Below, piece after piece: positions 43,693 through 55,437 of a stretch of DNA of 64,000 nt; within the stretch, counting starts at the first letter, position 1, and the number at the start of each line of letters is the position of its first letter. The position numbers were made by a program, and so were the translations under genes. Under the pieces are notes generated by a model that ran no database searches, was not told the DNA's origin, and worked only from the letters and a program-made list of their open reading frames with translations. Source of the stretch: Malus domestica (Eukaryota > Streptophyta > Magnoliopsida > Rosales > Rosaceae). The stretch covers positions 28,583,501 to 28,647,500 of the forward strand of contig NC_091677.1 of assembly GCF_042453785.1 (NCBI RefSeq). The letters are read 5' to 3'.

Positions 43693-45021
43693 ACAGCTTG
43701 TTACGTCTATTGTGAATATAAATGATACAACTGAATGACTTTGGGTTCAACTGGTTTCTAATTCGCTTGCGAAGTATAGTTTATTATTATTTGTTGTTGT
43801 TGAATATTTGATGTATTATATATGTCTAAGCTTCAGTTAACTCATTGTATTTCTTTTACCGTTATGTTGTCATGTGTATCCTAAATATATGTGTCGATCC
43901 TAAATATATCTTAGGATCGGTCATAACAAAAACTTTGCCATGGCACATACTCATAATAATTCGCACCAACACCGTAATTGAATAAGCCCCCCACATTAGT
44001 GTGTCCATAAAGAAAGAAATTTATCTAAAATATATCTCACGTCAACACAAATATGAGCAGCCTTCAAAATGTAATATGGCAAAATATTGAATATGTTATA
44101 ATTTTCATCACAAGATCAACCCAAAATATACTAAAGAAGAGAATTAGAATCAACATATGAAACAGTATACATATACGTATTAATACTTTCCCAACCTTTT
44201 TATTTTTACATTTTTTTCGCAACCAAAGTCAAAGCATCAATTAATGTAAATCAAATTTTATGTTTTCACATTCTGCAACCAAGAAAGAAAATGTCAGTGA
44301 GACCTTGTCACACCTGTGTGGTGTGAGTCAAAGGCTCTCTGATGCCTTAGTTAAATATAGGAAAATGAATCTCAAGCTATGAATTTCTTGGCTAAGAACA
44401 TTTACTTCCATTGTGTTTAAGCATACCTTTACATAGAGATAGGCATGTGCTTTTAGGGTACATATGGCAGTCCTTAAGTGGTTGGTTTGAAGTTTGAACC
44501 CACATTATCCCGTCCATTTTCCAACAACGTTTTACTATAGAAGACATGATAAGGGGCACAATTAGGAGTCCCATTTAGCGAGATTGTTAATAGTATTGGT
44601 GAACATGACCTGTCTGGACCATGATTATAGGGATCTTTATCTCTTGAAGATCATACTGGATCTTGCCTTATCAGGCCCTTTTAGGCTGATCACGTTTGTG
44701 AACTAATGAAATCCTCCTGGGGTCGACCCGCCAAAGCCCACCAATTTTGCTGAATGGGATGGTCTGGTGCATGTTTTAGGTAATTCATCACGCGTGGCGT
44801 GGTGCATGTGATTTACGGGGAGACATTCCCTTTTGCATTTATGCTCAACCCACGCGAGAATTAAACGTCGCAAAACCCTAAGGGTAGTTTCAGCAACCAT
44901 GTTACTTACATGTGGCGTCCACTCTAAGGCCTTTGAATTTTGGTTACCACAAAAGGAATAAAAGAGAAAACAATGTAATTCAGAAAACTTTGAGCATTTG
45001 GATAAGGATTCACAGAGAAAT
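43693..45021. other. Intergenic, nothing coding
   Basis: No gene seen on either strand. A small perfect hairpin lies at 43895-43919 (CGATCCTAA and TTAGGATCG). The right part lies beyond the copia insertion, on the 3' side of NCL. Confidence 0.4.
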
Positions 45022-45026
45022 GAAAG

Positions 45027-45616
45027 TGTTAGGAATGTCGGTACTACAAGATAGATAATGCACAAGGTAAAGTAGAAAATGGACACCAAGAATTTATGTG
45101 GTTCGGCAATTTATGCCTACGTCCACCAAACAAGGATCAATCTTCACTATATGAAAAAGATGAATACAACAAGAGTAGTCTTACCAAGCCAAAGACAAGG
45201 CTTGATGGATACAAGAAAGTATAACACACACTTTCTATCACTCTAAACTTCACTCACACAATGTGTAGTGGAACACTCTCACTCTCACTCTTGGAGTGGA
45301 ACTCTAGCTTTGGACTTGATTCTTTGCTACTCACTCTTAGTTCTCAATTGGTTACATCACACCCATATTTATAGGTGAGGGTTTGGCATTCTACTAGTTT
45401 CTAGTGTATTCTTCAAACCTCTAGCATAGAAAGATCTAGACTAGCCACAAAAGTGTGGCTTCTAGATCTTTCCATTTGCAACCAAGGAAGCTAGTACTCT
45501 CTAGCTTCTTCCATCAACTTAATAACATGCTAGAATTGTCTAGCATGCTCCAGCCATCTCTCTTGCTTACTAGAATAATCTAGAACATTGATCATGGGCT
45601 GGACCATATACCAACA
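45027..45616 (-). repeat. 3' LTR of the intact copia element
   Basis: 590 bp. Contains a TATA-like CTATAAATATGGG (minus strand, near 45365-45377). Confidence 0.93.
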
Positions 45617-45628
45617 ATCTCCCCCTCC
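45617..45628 (-). promoter_or_regulatory. Polypurine tract of the intact copia element
   Basis: GGAGGGGGAGAT on the minus strand, directly before the 3' LTR. Confidence 0.75.
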
Positions 45629-45664
45629 AGTCCATGAGGGAGGAATTCCGATCATGACTCCAAG

Positions 45665-48600
45665 TTACCTGGAGTCCATCCCAGCAGCCTTAATGCAAAA
45701 TTCCAACTTTGATTTTGTGACTACCTTTGTCAACATGTCTGAAGAATTATTATCGGTATGAATCTTCTTCAGCTGTAGCAACTTGTTCTCGATAGCGTCT
45801 CTAATCCAGTGATAACGAATATCAATGTGCTTAGTGCGTGAATGATATGTAGTGTTCTTGCTCAAATCCAGAGCACTCTGACTATCACAATAAACGCCAT
45901 AATCACTTTGCTTCAAACCCAACTCTTGGAGAAACCGCTTCAGCCACAACAACTCCTTGCATGCTTCTGTAGCGGCTATGTATTCAGCCTCGGTTGTGGA
46001 CAAAGCAATGCACTTTTGTAACTTGGATTGCCAAGACACGGCTCCCCCTGCAAAAGTAAACAAGTACCCAGACGTAGATTTTCTACCATCCAGGTCACCT
46101 CCCATGTCAGCATCTGTAAATCCTTCCAAGATTGGTTTTGAACCGCCAAAGCACAAGCACATCTTAGAAGTCCCCTTCAAATATCTGAGAATCCACTTAA
46201 CAGCTTCCCAGTGGTCCTTCCCTGGATTAGAGAGAAACCTGCTCACCACACCTACTGCATGAGCAATATCTGGCCGTGTGCACACCATTGCATACATGAT
46301 ACTTCCTACTGCTGAAGAGTAGGGAACAACTGCCATTTTCTCCTTTTCTTCATATGTTTTTGGACACGACTCTTTGCTCAACTTGATATGATTGGCTAAA
46401 GGTGAGCTTACCGATTTGGCTGCTTTCATGTTGAACCTTTCAAGCACCCGTTCAACATACTTTTCTTGTGACAGCCACAACTTTTTGGATTTTCTGTCAC
46501 GAATTATATCCATGCCCAAAATCTGCTTGGCTGGCCCTAAGTCCTTCATGTCAAAGGACTTAGATAACTCTTCTTTGAGCTTTTTAATCATAAAAGCATC
46601 TTGACCGACAATCAACATGTCATCAACATAAAGCAACAAAATGATGAATTTACCTCCAGAAAATTGTTTGATATAGACACAAGAGTCAGCATGAGTTCTC
46701 TTGTACCCATTACTCACCATGAATGAGTTGAACTTCTTATTCCACTGTCTTGGAGCCTGCTTAAGACCATATAAGCTTTTCTTGAGCTTGCACACCAAAG
46801 TTTCTTTACCTTTGACTTCAAAGCCTTTGGGTTGCTCCATGTATATCTCCTCTTCTAAATTGCCGTGGAGAAATGCAGTTTTAACATCTAACTGCTCGAG
46901 CTCAAGATCCATGCTTGCTGCCATACCAAGGATAACTCGAATGGAAGTCATCTTCACCACCGGTGAGAAAATCTCATCAAAGTCAACTCCTTTCTTTTGA
47001 CCAAAACCTTTGACAACCAAACGAGCCTTGTACCTTGTCATGTTGTCGTCATTTTTCAATTTGAACACCCACTTGTTTTTCAATGCTTTTCTGCCCTTTG
47101 GAAGCTCCACCAGCTCATAGGTATTATTCTTTAATAAGGAATCCATCTCTGACTCCATTGCCTTCATCCATTTATCACTGTCGTTATGAGCTCTGGCCTC
47201 CTCATAAGTTTCGGGCTCTCCATAATTAGTCAACATGATATACTCTGATGAAGAATACTTGGTAGACGGTCTTCGACTTCTGCTGGATCTTCTGACCTGA
47301 TCTTCATTCTCTTGCGGGGCTAGAGGCTCCCCCTGATTGGATTCTCCTTGAATCTGCTCTTCTTGACTAGGCTCCCCCTGATCAGCAATCTCATGGTCTG
47401 GCACATCTTGATCAGGCTCCTCTTGATCAGCATTATCTGATTCTGCAGGCACTTCATTGGCAGTTGCTTCAGGGATGTCATCGTGACTTTCTTCATCTGA
47501 AGCTAATGGATCAACTCCTCTGACTGCGCCATCTGGTTGTGCCTCTTTATCCGAATCCCCAATTGTTTGATCTTCATAAAAGACCACGTCTCTACTTCGG
47601 ATAAACTTCTTCTGGTATGGGTCCCATAATCTGTAACCAAAATCTTCACCGCCATAACCAAGAAAGATGCACGGTGTAGCTTTGTAGTCTAACTTCGATC
47701 TCTGCTCTTTGGGCACATGCACAAAAGCTTTGCAACCAAACACCTTCAGATGAGAGTAAGACACATAATTACCAGTCCATACTCTCTCTGGAACATCAAG
47801 ACCTAATGGTACTGATGGAGATCGGTTGATCAAATAGCAGGCTGTCCTTACAGCTTCACCCCAGAACTGCTTAGATAACTTTGCAGTCCTCAACATACAC
47901 CTGACTTTCTCCATGATGGTTCGGTTCATTCTTTCAGCAACACCGTTATGTTGTGGAGTTCCAGGAACTGTCTTCTCATGACGTATGCCATGTTTTACAC
48001 AATACTCTCTAAACTGGTGAGATGTGTATTCGCCGCCGTTGTCGCTACGAAGGCACTTGAGAGGTTTCCCAGTTTCCCTCTCCACCATGGCATGGAACTC
48101 CTGGAATGTCTGAAACACCTGGTCTTTGGATTTCAACAAATACACCCACACCCTTCGTGAAGCATCATCAATATAAGTAACAAAATATTTATTTCTTCCA
48201 AGTGACTCGACTTCCATGGGACCACACACATCTGAATAAACAAGATCTAACAAGTTTCCTTTCTTTGTAGATGGAACAGAAAAACTAACTCTTCTTTGTT
48301 TTCCGAATAAACAATGCTCACAAGAGTTTAACGACGTACCTTTGGCAAAGGGAATATGAGACTTCTTTGCCAAAACTTGTAGGCCTTTCTCGCTCATGTG
48401 GCCTAGCCTCTTATGCCACAAGTCTAGAGATGAGTCTTCCACAGCATTCAACTCACCTTTCAAAACCTTGGCATTTGACCGGTACAACGTACAACAAAGT
48501 CGTGCTCTTGCTACCGCCATTAAGCCTTTAGTAAGCTTCAATTTTCCTTCGCCAATATGGTGATAATATCCTTGTCGATCAAGGGTACCGATGGATATCA

Positions 48601-49678
48601 GATTGAGACGTATATCAGGAATATGTCTCACATCTTTCAACATCAATTGGCAGCCGAGATTAGTTCTTAAGCAGATATCACCAATTCCAAGAATTTTGGA
48701 ATAGCTTTCATTCCCCATCTTCACTATGCCAAAGTCACCTTCTTTGTATGTACTGAAGAACTCCCGTTTGGACGTAGCATGGAAGGAAGCTCCATTATCA
48801 AAGATCCATTCAATGTCTCTGTCAGAGTTGCCTATATGCAGACATTCACCAACAGACAATATTTCTGGTACATCACCACATATGACAGCGGTGGTATTGC
48901 CAGTATCATCTTTCTTCTGATTGTTTCCTTCCCTTTGCTCTCTCTTCCAAACTCGACAATTTTTCTTCATATGGCCTTCTTTGCCACAATGGTGGCATGC
49001 ACCCCTGAACCTTGACTTGGATCGGTTAGGACTCCTGCCATGACCTCTAGGCCCTCTACTCTTGCTTCTTCCGCGGTTCTCTGTGACAAATACTTGGCTG
49101 CTATCTGTGCCAGAAGTCTTTCTCCTTGTTTCTTCATTGAGCATGCTATTTTTAACATTATCAAGAGTAAGAACACCATTAGAAGCAGAGTTACTTATAC
49201 TCACCACAAAGGTCTCCCAACTGTCTGGCAAGGATCCAAGTAACAAGAGCGCTTGTAGCTCGTCCTCGATCGTCATTTTCATAGTAGCCAACTGGTTGAT
49301 GATATTCTGGAAATTGTTCAAGTGTTCTGCTACACTTAAACCATCCTTGTACTTCACATTGATGAGCTCTTTGATCAAGAAGGCTTTCTTAGCTGGGGTC
49401 TTCTTCTCGAACAAGGACTCAAGCTTCGTCCAAAACTCGCGAGCATTGGTTTCATTAGACACATGGTGAAAAACACTATCATCCACCCATTGTCTAATTG
49501 TGCCAATAGCCTTGCGATTCATCTTCTTCCACTCGGCATCGGACATGCTCTCGGGCTTAGCGGCATCTCCTTCAATTGGCTCATGCAAATCCTTGCAATA
49601 GAGAATGTCCTCCATCCTTGGCTTCCATGTTACCCAATTGGAGTTGGTGAGTTTGATCATAGTGCCACTTCCTTCCAT
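45665..49678 (-). CDS. Copia gag-pol polyprotein, uninterrupted
   Basis: 1,337 residues from ATG 49678, chosen because upstream codons run into the primer site and LTR. Domains in order: gag (about 1-220, with WKPRMEDIL and FWTKLESLFEKKT); zinc knuckle CHHCGKEGHMKKNC (228-241); protease WIFDNGASFH (active Asp 294); integrase zinc region (H422, H427, C453, C456) and DDE core (D483, D546, E582 in SDVCGP, SDNGGEY, PQHNGVAER); acidic Gln/Glu/Asp-rich linker (about 705-800); RT (about 835-1080) with YVDD at 1017-1020; RNase H ending in the DMLTKV region. All catalytic residues I can check are present. It encodes everything needed for copying and insertion in this family; whether it is expressed cannot be told. 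Confidence 0.95.
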   Translation of the reverse strand: MEGSGTMIKLTNSNWVTWKPRMEDILYCKDLHEPIEGDAAKPESMSDAEWKKMNRKAIGTIRQWVDDSVFHHVSNETNAREFWTKLESLFEKKTPAKKAFLIKELINVKYKDGLSVAEHLNNFQNIINQLATMKMTIEDELQALLLLGSLPDSWETFVVSISNSASNGVLTLDNVKNSMLNEETRRKTSGTDSSQVFVTENRGRSKSRGPRGHGRSPNRSKSRFRGACHHCGKEGHMKKNCRVWKREQREGNNQKKDDTGNTTAVICGDVPEILSVGECLHIGNSDRDIEWIFDNGASFHATSKREFFSTYKEGDFGIVKMGNESYSKILGIGDICLRTNLGCQLMLKDVRHIPDIRLNLISIGTLDRQGYYHHIGEGKLKLTKGLMAVARARLCCTLYRSNAKVLKGELNAVEDSSLDLWHKRLGHMSEKGLQVLAKKSHIPFAKGTSLNSCEHCLFGKQRRVSFSVPSTKKGNLLDLVYSDVCGPMEVESLGRNKYFVTYIDDASRRVWVYLLKSKDQVFQTFQEFHAMVERETGKPLKCLRSDNGGEYTSHQFREYCVKHGIRHEKTVPGTPQHNGVAERMNRTIMEKVRCMLRTAKLSKQFWGEAVRTACYLINRSPSVPLGLDVPERVWTGNYVSYSHLKVFGCKAFVHVPKEQRSKLDYKATPCIFLGYGGEDFGYRLWDPYQKKFIRSRDVVFYEDQTIGDSDKEAQPDGAVRGVDPLASDEESHDDIPEATANEVPAESDNADQEEPDQDVPDHEIADQGEPSQEEQIQGESNQGEPLAPQENEDQVRRSSRSRRPSTKYSSSEYIMLTNYGEPETYEEARAHNDSDKWMKAMESEMDSLLKNNTYELVELPKGRKALKNKWVFKLKNDDNMTRYKARLVVKGFGQKKGVDFDEIFSPVVKMTSIRVILGMAASMDLELEQLDVKTAFLHGNLEEEIYMEQPKGFEVKGKETLVCKLKKSLYGLKQAPRQWNKKFNSFMVSNGYKRTHADSCVYIKQFSGGKFIILLLYVDDMLIVGQDAFMIKKLKEELSKSFDMKDLGPAKQILGMDIIRDRKSKKLWLSQEKYVERVLERFNMKAAKSVSSPLANHIKLSKESCPKTYEEKEKMAVVPYSSAVGSIMYAMVCTRPDIAHAVGVVSRFLSNPGKDHWEAVKWILRYLKGTSKMCLCFGGSKPILEGFTDADMGGDLDGRKSTSGYLFTFAGGAVSWQSKLQKCIALSTTEAEYIAATEACKELLWLKRFLQELGLKQSDYGVYCDSQSALDLSKNTTYHSRTKHIDIRYHWIRDAIENKLLQLKKIHTDNNSSDMLTKVVTKSKLEFCIKAAGMDSR

Positions 49679-49699
49679 CTCGTAGTACGAGCCAACCTG

Positions 49700-49711
49700 G
49701 CTCTGATACCA
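49700..49711 (-). promoter_or_regulatory. Primer-binding site of the intact copia element
   Basis: TGGTATCAGAGC on the minus strand, complementary to initiator Met tRNA; canonical. Confidence 0.85.
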
Positions 49712-49713
49712 CT

Positions 49714-50303
49714 TGTTAGGAATGTCGGTACTACAAGATAGATAATGCACAAGGTAAAGTAGAAAATGGACACCAAGAATTTATGTGGTTCGGCAATTTA
49801 TGCCTACGTCCACCAAACAAGGATCAATCTTCACTATATGAAAAAGATGAATACAACAAGAGTAGTCTTACCAAGCCAAAGACAAGGCTTGATGGATACA
49901 AGAAAGTATAACACACACTTTCTATCACTCTAAACTTCACTCACACAATGTGTAGTGGAACACTCTCACTCTCACTCTTGGAGTGGAACTCTAGCTTTGG
50001 ACTTGATTCTTTGCTACTCACTCTTAGTTCTCAATTGGTTACATCACACCCATATTTATAGGTGAGGGTTTGGCATTCTACTAGTTTCTAGTGTATTCTT
50101 CAAACCTCTAGCATAGAAAGATCTAGACTAGCCACAAAAGTGTGGCTTCTAGATCTTTCCATTTGCAACCAAGGAAGCTAGTACTCTCTAGCTTCTTCCA
50201 TCAACTTAATAACATGCTAGAATTGTCTAGCATGCTCCAGCCATCTCTCTTGCTTACTAGAATAATCTAGAACATTGATCATGGGCTGGACCATATACCA
50301 ACA
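49714..50303 (-). repeat. 5' LTR of the intact copia element
   Basis: 590 bp, reading identical to the 3' LTR by eye. Ends CTAACA next to the primer site. Confidence 0.93.
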
Positions 50304-50380
50304 GAAAGAACAATGAGACAAAGATAGTTTCTCAAGTACTGATAGAAAGAGGATTTCTTGGAAGATACAAAGTGTGCACA

Positions 50381-50402
50381 ATATATATATATATATATAT
50401 AT
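50381..50402. repeat. (AT)11 microsatellite in the NCL 3' flank
   Basis: Uninterrupted AT dinucleotides about 75 bp past the NCL stop codon, probably within its 3' untranslated region. Confidence 0.8.
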
Positions 50403-50477
50403 GATACAAATTAAGAAGTAAATAACTCCAACTTCAAATTATGTTCGCAATCAGATTGAAACTGATGTAGAATGAAC

Positions 50478-53400
50478 CTAAGACCACCCACATATGTAAT
50501 CAAGAATATAAACCAACAACAGAGAAAGTGGATAAAGCAGTATAGCCACAGAACTCATCCAAAGAGGGAAGGTGGTGCGGAAACTGGCAATCGCTCCCAT
50601 CAGAATGCAAACAATTAAAATAACGAGAACTTCAGCTGAGAAGCTCCATGTCAAGTTTCGAACGTAAACCAGACCCAAGAATACTGCTAGAGAAAGTATG
50701 TTACTCATTGTCACTGACCCGTATATCTGCACAACAAAGTACTCATAGATTAGGACACAACATAGTTTGAAACCCTGAACTTCCTCAAAACTGCGAATGA
50801 GTCACTGAGTATCATATTCCCGCTTTCATGGTTTTTTTAATTTTTAGTGATTCTATCTACCTAACATACACGAAAGAGATGTCGATTAACAAACCTCAGA
50901 GTATGCCAAAGATGCAGTTCTTTGCTTTTTCCGGCTGACAAAAATTAGAGTGGTTACTATCTCACTGGAGCTAGCAAAAGGTAGAACAACAAATGAGATG
51001 AAGAACGAAGGGATACTCGTAGCTGTTGAGAAGCTGTCAACAGCATCAACAAGGGGATCAGCAACTGCAGCAGCGACTATAGTTCCCAGAAACAACAACA
51101 CTACTGCTTTGGAGGCATGCCACTTAGCATTTTTTACATCCTCAACAACCTCGTCAATTTGATCCCCAAACTGATCATATTCCTTCTTTGTTTTCTGCGT
51201 ATATGCATTCATACATTTTATCATACTAGTGTCAGACAATTAATCCGTAGAAAATTAAATGGATTCAACGACTTACCTGATCATATTCCTCTAAAAGTTT
51301 CATCGACTGTGGAATCTTTCCACGGTCCATTATTGCCTCACGCTTAGCCTTGTTAAGCCATCTTGAGATTCCTCTGAAAAATTCGTCCTCGTCAATCTTT
51401 GAGTCATGAGATGTATCAAAATCTCTCATCACTTGTATAATGGCTTCATCTATATTTATGTCTATATCGTCAAACTGGATTCCAATTATCAGAGATCTTA
51501 AGTCTGAGGTATTTAGGTAACCATCCGAATCCTGATCAAGTGTCTTGAATAACCTGTTATTACATCAACAAACTAGTCAAGGCATGAGCTAGGCGACTAA
51601 ACCGTTTTATTCTTTATATATTAGAGTTTAATGAACACTGACTTTTGTATAATAACTTTGTTAGGGTCACCATCATTTGTAAGAAGTCTTCCCAGAGCAT
51701 TTGTCTTCAATTGTTTTAGAATTTCTGACATCACATGCTTATGCTTTGAATATGCAAGTTTTCTCTTCTGAATCCATGGTTGAAATACCTGCATCAATAG
51801 TGGACTGACCAATTAGTGCCGAATTTTAGCGAAGATGATCATGAGATGGTGTATGAATCAGACGAATACGATATTTGTGTAACGGATGGATAGTAAGTAT
51901 CCTTTTACAAACAAAATCCTCTTAGCTACCTGATAAAAGCTATATGCGATCACGAAAGAGATGGAGACAGCGAGTGAAATCAGAATTGCTACTCGACTAT
52001 CTGAAGTTGCGTGGAAAACTTGGGGTAACTGGACAATCACAAACGGGATCAAAGAGAGAATCATGATCCGTGCAGAATAGCTTGTCCAAATATCTGTGCT
52101 CACTCCAGATCCTGATGAAAAACAGTATATCATCATGTTACGAAGCATACATAATTTACACCAGCATTCTTGTTTTAAAACATTAAAATAGGAAGAAAAT
52201 TAAAAATCTATATAAATGCAAAACTATATATAATTACACAAGCAATTGTCTGTACATTAGATGTATTCAAGTAGTGCTGCTTAAGCAACATAACTACTAA
52301 TTCATTTTAACTCTTACTAATTAATTCTAGAAACCTTTCGACTTTATTTACTGTGAATGCCTATACTGCAAATAAAGATACCTCATTTTCTTCTTATTCT
52401 AATTTTTTACCTCTTTAATTTGTTCAAGTTAATTAACATCTACAAACATTTGAATTGCACACATTTAGCAGAAGTGCGTAGAGAAGTACCAGTTAAGCTA
52501 AATCGTTTTTCATCTTTTTGATCAACTGCAATTGAATTTTCAATGTCACATTTGCCAACGATGAGACAGGTGCCCCATAGAATTGTCAGAAGCATGACAT
52601 TTGATCCAGCCATCAACCCCATTCCAACTGAGACCTGACTTTGAGCCGTTTCTGTGTCTCCAGAAAGTCCAGATGCTGTTAAGAAACTCCACAAGAAGAA
52701 CATTCACTTGTTTACTCCATAATCCATAGTACAGGAGTAAAATAAATAACACAAACTGAAATTTCTTCTACTATTTTTTATAAGATCAACACGACTATTT
52801 GCATTTAGGTAAAAAAGGCAGCCCAATAGAAAGAGTGAAGTGGTATTTCCAAGTCTCAAAGTGACTTTCCAACTCCACCATTGTTTACATGTAAGCGCAC
52901 ATATCTAAGAGGTCCACATAGAGGTCTTCTAACGAAATTTCTTAGTTTTGGCCCGCCAAACCACCATATCCTAGCTTCACAACTGTACATGATCTGATAT
53001 AATGTTCTCTTGTCATATTTATGTTTCTCTGTAATATTTGCAATACCAGGGGAGGATGGCTGAACAAAATATTGGTTACTTAGTTGAATTTTTTTAAGTA
53101 ATTGAGCTACAAGCCCTTGTTGCTACACATATCTTATTAATTGAGCAGATGACAACGTCCTAAATTGTAAAGATATATAGGCCACGCGTTCGTGTAAGAT
53201 TAGCTTGAATAATATTATTGGCACACAATCCGGTAACATAATTATGCATCTTATGCTTCATTGATTGTGATTTATATATAATTGTACACATCGTATGCGA
53301 TCGTATATATACAAAATATAGTATATGGATGAGTTTTATCTAAGTTCCGCTAAATTAGGGTAGGTGATACATGCTCAAAAAAAAAAATTAATATTGTTAT

Positions 53401-55359
53401 TAAAAGGAGGGAGAGATTCAAAACTACTACGCTCGTTTACAAGAGTGAAGTTTCAAATAAAAAATGCATGAACAGAAACCCAAAAAAAAATGTATTGTAA
53501 ATGTGAATTTAAACAGTTTATTCAACGTGTTCACCCAAAAATAAATAAATATTTTATATTGACGAGACTTTCTTATAGTCACTAACCCATATGTTTTGTT
53601 CTCTTGAATTACAAGTTAACCAACTTTTTCAAGGTGGCGAAATCATGATTTTAGACTAATAACTACTCCACCATCACATGCACGTCACGTAATTGCTTAC
53701 AAAAAATAAAAGGAATGTGATATCCACACACCCTTTTTTACTTCTCTCACACATTTTTAATTTTCGGTCGTCGGATCGAATAAATTAAAAAAGATCAAAT
53801 AACAGAAATTAACAAGAAGTGTGGGAGAAGTAAAAAATGGTGTGTGGATAGCACATCCCAAAGAAAAAATTTGTTCAATGGCTACTTAAAATGAACAATT
53901 TTAAGCGAATGAACAAGAAAGTTGCGTTATTTGACCTTGTTTTTGTCTTTCTTTTGTCATGCGTCATTTGATTGTACTGCTAATGCAATAATCCTAGACG
54001 TGAACAAAAGTCAGTGCCTTACTTGTTTAGCACGTTATACTGAGCGTAGAATCCATCCTTAATATCAGCATATTGATTAATGCAATTGAGGGTATTCCAA
54101 AATAAGTCTATTATTATGCAAACCTTAATCCATTTCTTAATTTTATATAAAAAGAGAGAAAGGGTGGTTAGTAAGTTCATTATTTTTCAAAATATATTTA
54201 AAATAAATAAAAATAAAATAAAAGATAGCAACTGTCACACGCGTAGGTATATGGCAAAGACTAATGTGGAGTAATACTCTAGACACTTACATAATTTTGT
54301 GGATTATTAAGTCCCAACGGAAAGCATATCGGGGCATGCAGAGAATATTCTATACTAATTTACACTACAAGAGAAAAGGGTTTGAGCCCAAGATATAATG
54401 GGTTGTAGAGAAAGATCTGAAAGATCTAAAAGATCTTAACCATTGGGGCAATCCATCACTTAAGAGGCATGTACTTTTTCTTATTTTTTGAACAAACGAT
54501 ATCATCTACACTAAGGGTGTGGAGAGTGGGTTAAGCTTCACAATATGCTAGCAATATAATGTGGTTCAACTTTGTTTTTGGCGAGAATTGAACCTAAGAT
54601 CACTTATTATAATTACCAATGAAGGAATACTAATAGACGGTAATACTAAGTGAGGAGAGGCATGTACTAATATTAGAGAAATAAAACTTTGCAATACCTT
54701 TATTTGATTGCGACCATTTGGCATATAAAAATTCATAATCTTATTATCTAATAAAATTAATAATATGTTAATTCAATGCGTAAATTAAGCATGTAATTTC
54801 ATGCTTGCAGATAGCATAATGTAACTTAATTACAAGACTACCTATTGTCGATTTTTTATAGCGTTATATAAATAACTTGGAAGACTAAATTTGAGCTTGT
54901 TGGTCTAAGCTAAGATTGATGATGAAATGAAACTAGCTTACCTAGAATAATGGTGGCATCAGGTAGAGAGCCTAAAAGAGGAAGAAATAGACCGCCGACG
55001 ATGCCAGGCCCTAAGATCTGCAGCAGAATCTCACTTCCATTAGATAAGAGCTTGGCTGAAAGGAACATCATATATCCATACACAAGAACGAGGAAGATAT
55101 TTCCCAGAACTGTTGACGTGCATGGCAAGAACCCATATGTCTGTTCACAGCTGCTATCTGATGAGAACAAAGAGTCCATCAGCCCAGAGAAAAACGGTTT
55201 CCAAACATTTTGGTTTTGGAGAAGTAATTGGTTTCCTCCATCAGTGACCATACTCAAAGGGACGTCATCATTGGTAATCGATCGACTTTGGCCGGGGCCG
55301 GCTTGTTCAAGTAACAAGATGGCTAGGAGTAGGAGTATTTTTGCAAGTTTCTTTGCCAT
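50478..55359 (-). CDS. NCL: NCL-type EF-hand sodium/calcium exchanger
   Basis: Seven exons on the minus strand: 55359-54942, 52675-52490, 52111-51930, 51788-51643, 51553-51277, 51194-50895 and 50726-50478. All introns are GT-AG and the 1,758 nt join without a shift to 585 residues, the usual size of plant NCL. A signal peptide (about 1-25) is followed by exchanger half 1 (SNGSEILLQILGPGIVGGLF, LPDATIIL, then ASGLSGDTETAQSQVSVG). Two EF-hands in exon 5 (loops about 317-328 and 357-368) sit between the halves. Exchanger half 2 has VADPLVDAVDSFS and LPFASSSEIVTTLIFV. NCL proteins export Ca2+ from the cytosol in exchange for Na+ and affect salt and Ca2+ responses. EF loop 1 ends in Asp instead of Glu; loop 2 has Ser at the usual Gly position. 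Intron 1 (2.27 kb) holds a MITE and a SINE. Confidence 0.93.
53712..53859. repeat. MITE family C, in NCL intron 1
   Basis: 148 bp. Inverted ends GGAATGTGATATCCACACAC and GTGTGTGGATAGCACATCCC, pairing over about 40 bp. Non-coding. Confidence 0.7.
54476..54655 (-). mobile_element. tRNA-derived SINE, in NCL intron 1
   Basis: Minus-strand orientation. A box B-like GGTTCAATTCTC follows the head region, and the body ends CCTTAGTGTAGATGATATCG then TTTGTTC and an A-rich tail. The 13-bp TSD AGAGGCATGTACT flanks it (54463-54475 and 54656-54668). It shares head and tail words with the copy at 59170-59306. It lies in the same transcriptional sense as NCL. Confidence 0.78.
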
Positions 55360-55429
55360 GTTTTGGCTCGAGGCTGCTGAAATTAAGCTTGCACGTAGCT
55401 TTTCATTTGGTTGTTCTCCTTTGCGTCTG

Positions 55430-55437
55430 TATATATA
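55430..55437 (-). promoter_or_regulatory. Candidate TATA box of NCL
   Basis: TATATATA on the minus strand about 70 bp before the ATG, giving a short leader if used. Confidence 0.45.

Larger units (their letters stand above)
45027..50303 (-). mobile_element. Ty1/copia retrotransposon, apparently intact and very young
   Basis: 5,277 bp on the minus strand with two 590-bp LTRs (45027-45616, 49714-50303) that I read as identical, and exact TSD GAAAG (45022-45026, 50304-50308). LTR termini are TGTTGG...CTAACA. The primer site TGGTATCAGAGC is at 49711-49700, two bases inside the LTR; the purine tract GGAGGGGGAGAT is at 45628-45617. One uninterrupted polyprotein frame fills the interior. The domain order and style fit the Tork/Tnt1-like group. 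It lies 174 bp downstream of the NCL stop, in the same orientation as NCL. Confidence 0.95.

Noticed and set aside
45957..49741. Several plus-strand frames of 60-135 codons
   Set aside because: They run antisense to the intact copia polyprotein and have no domain of their own.
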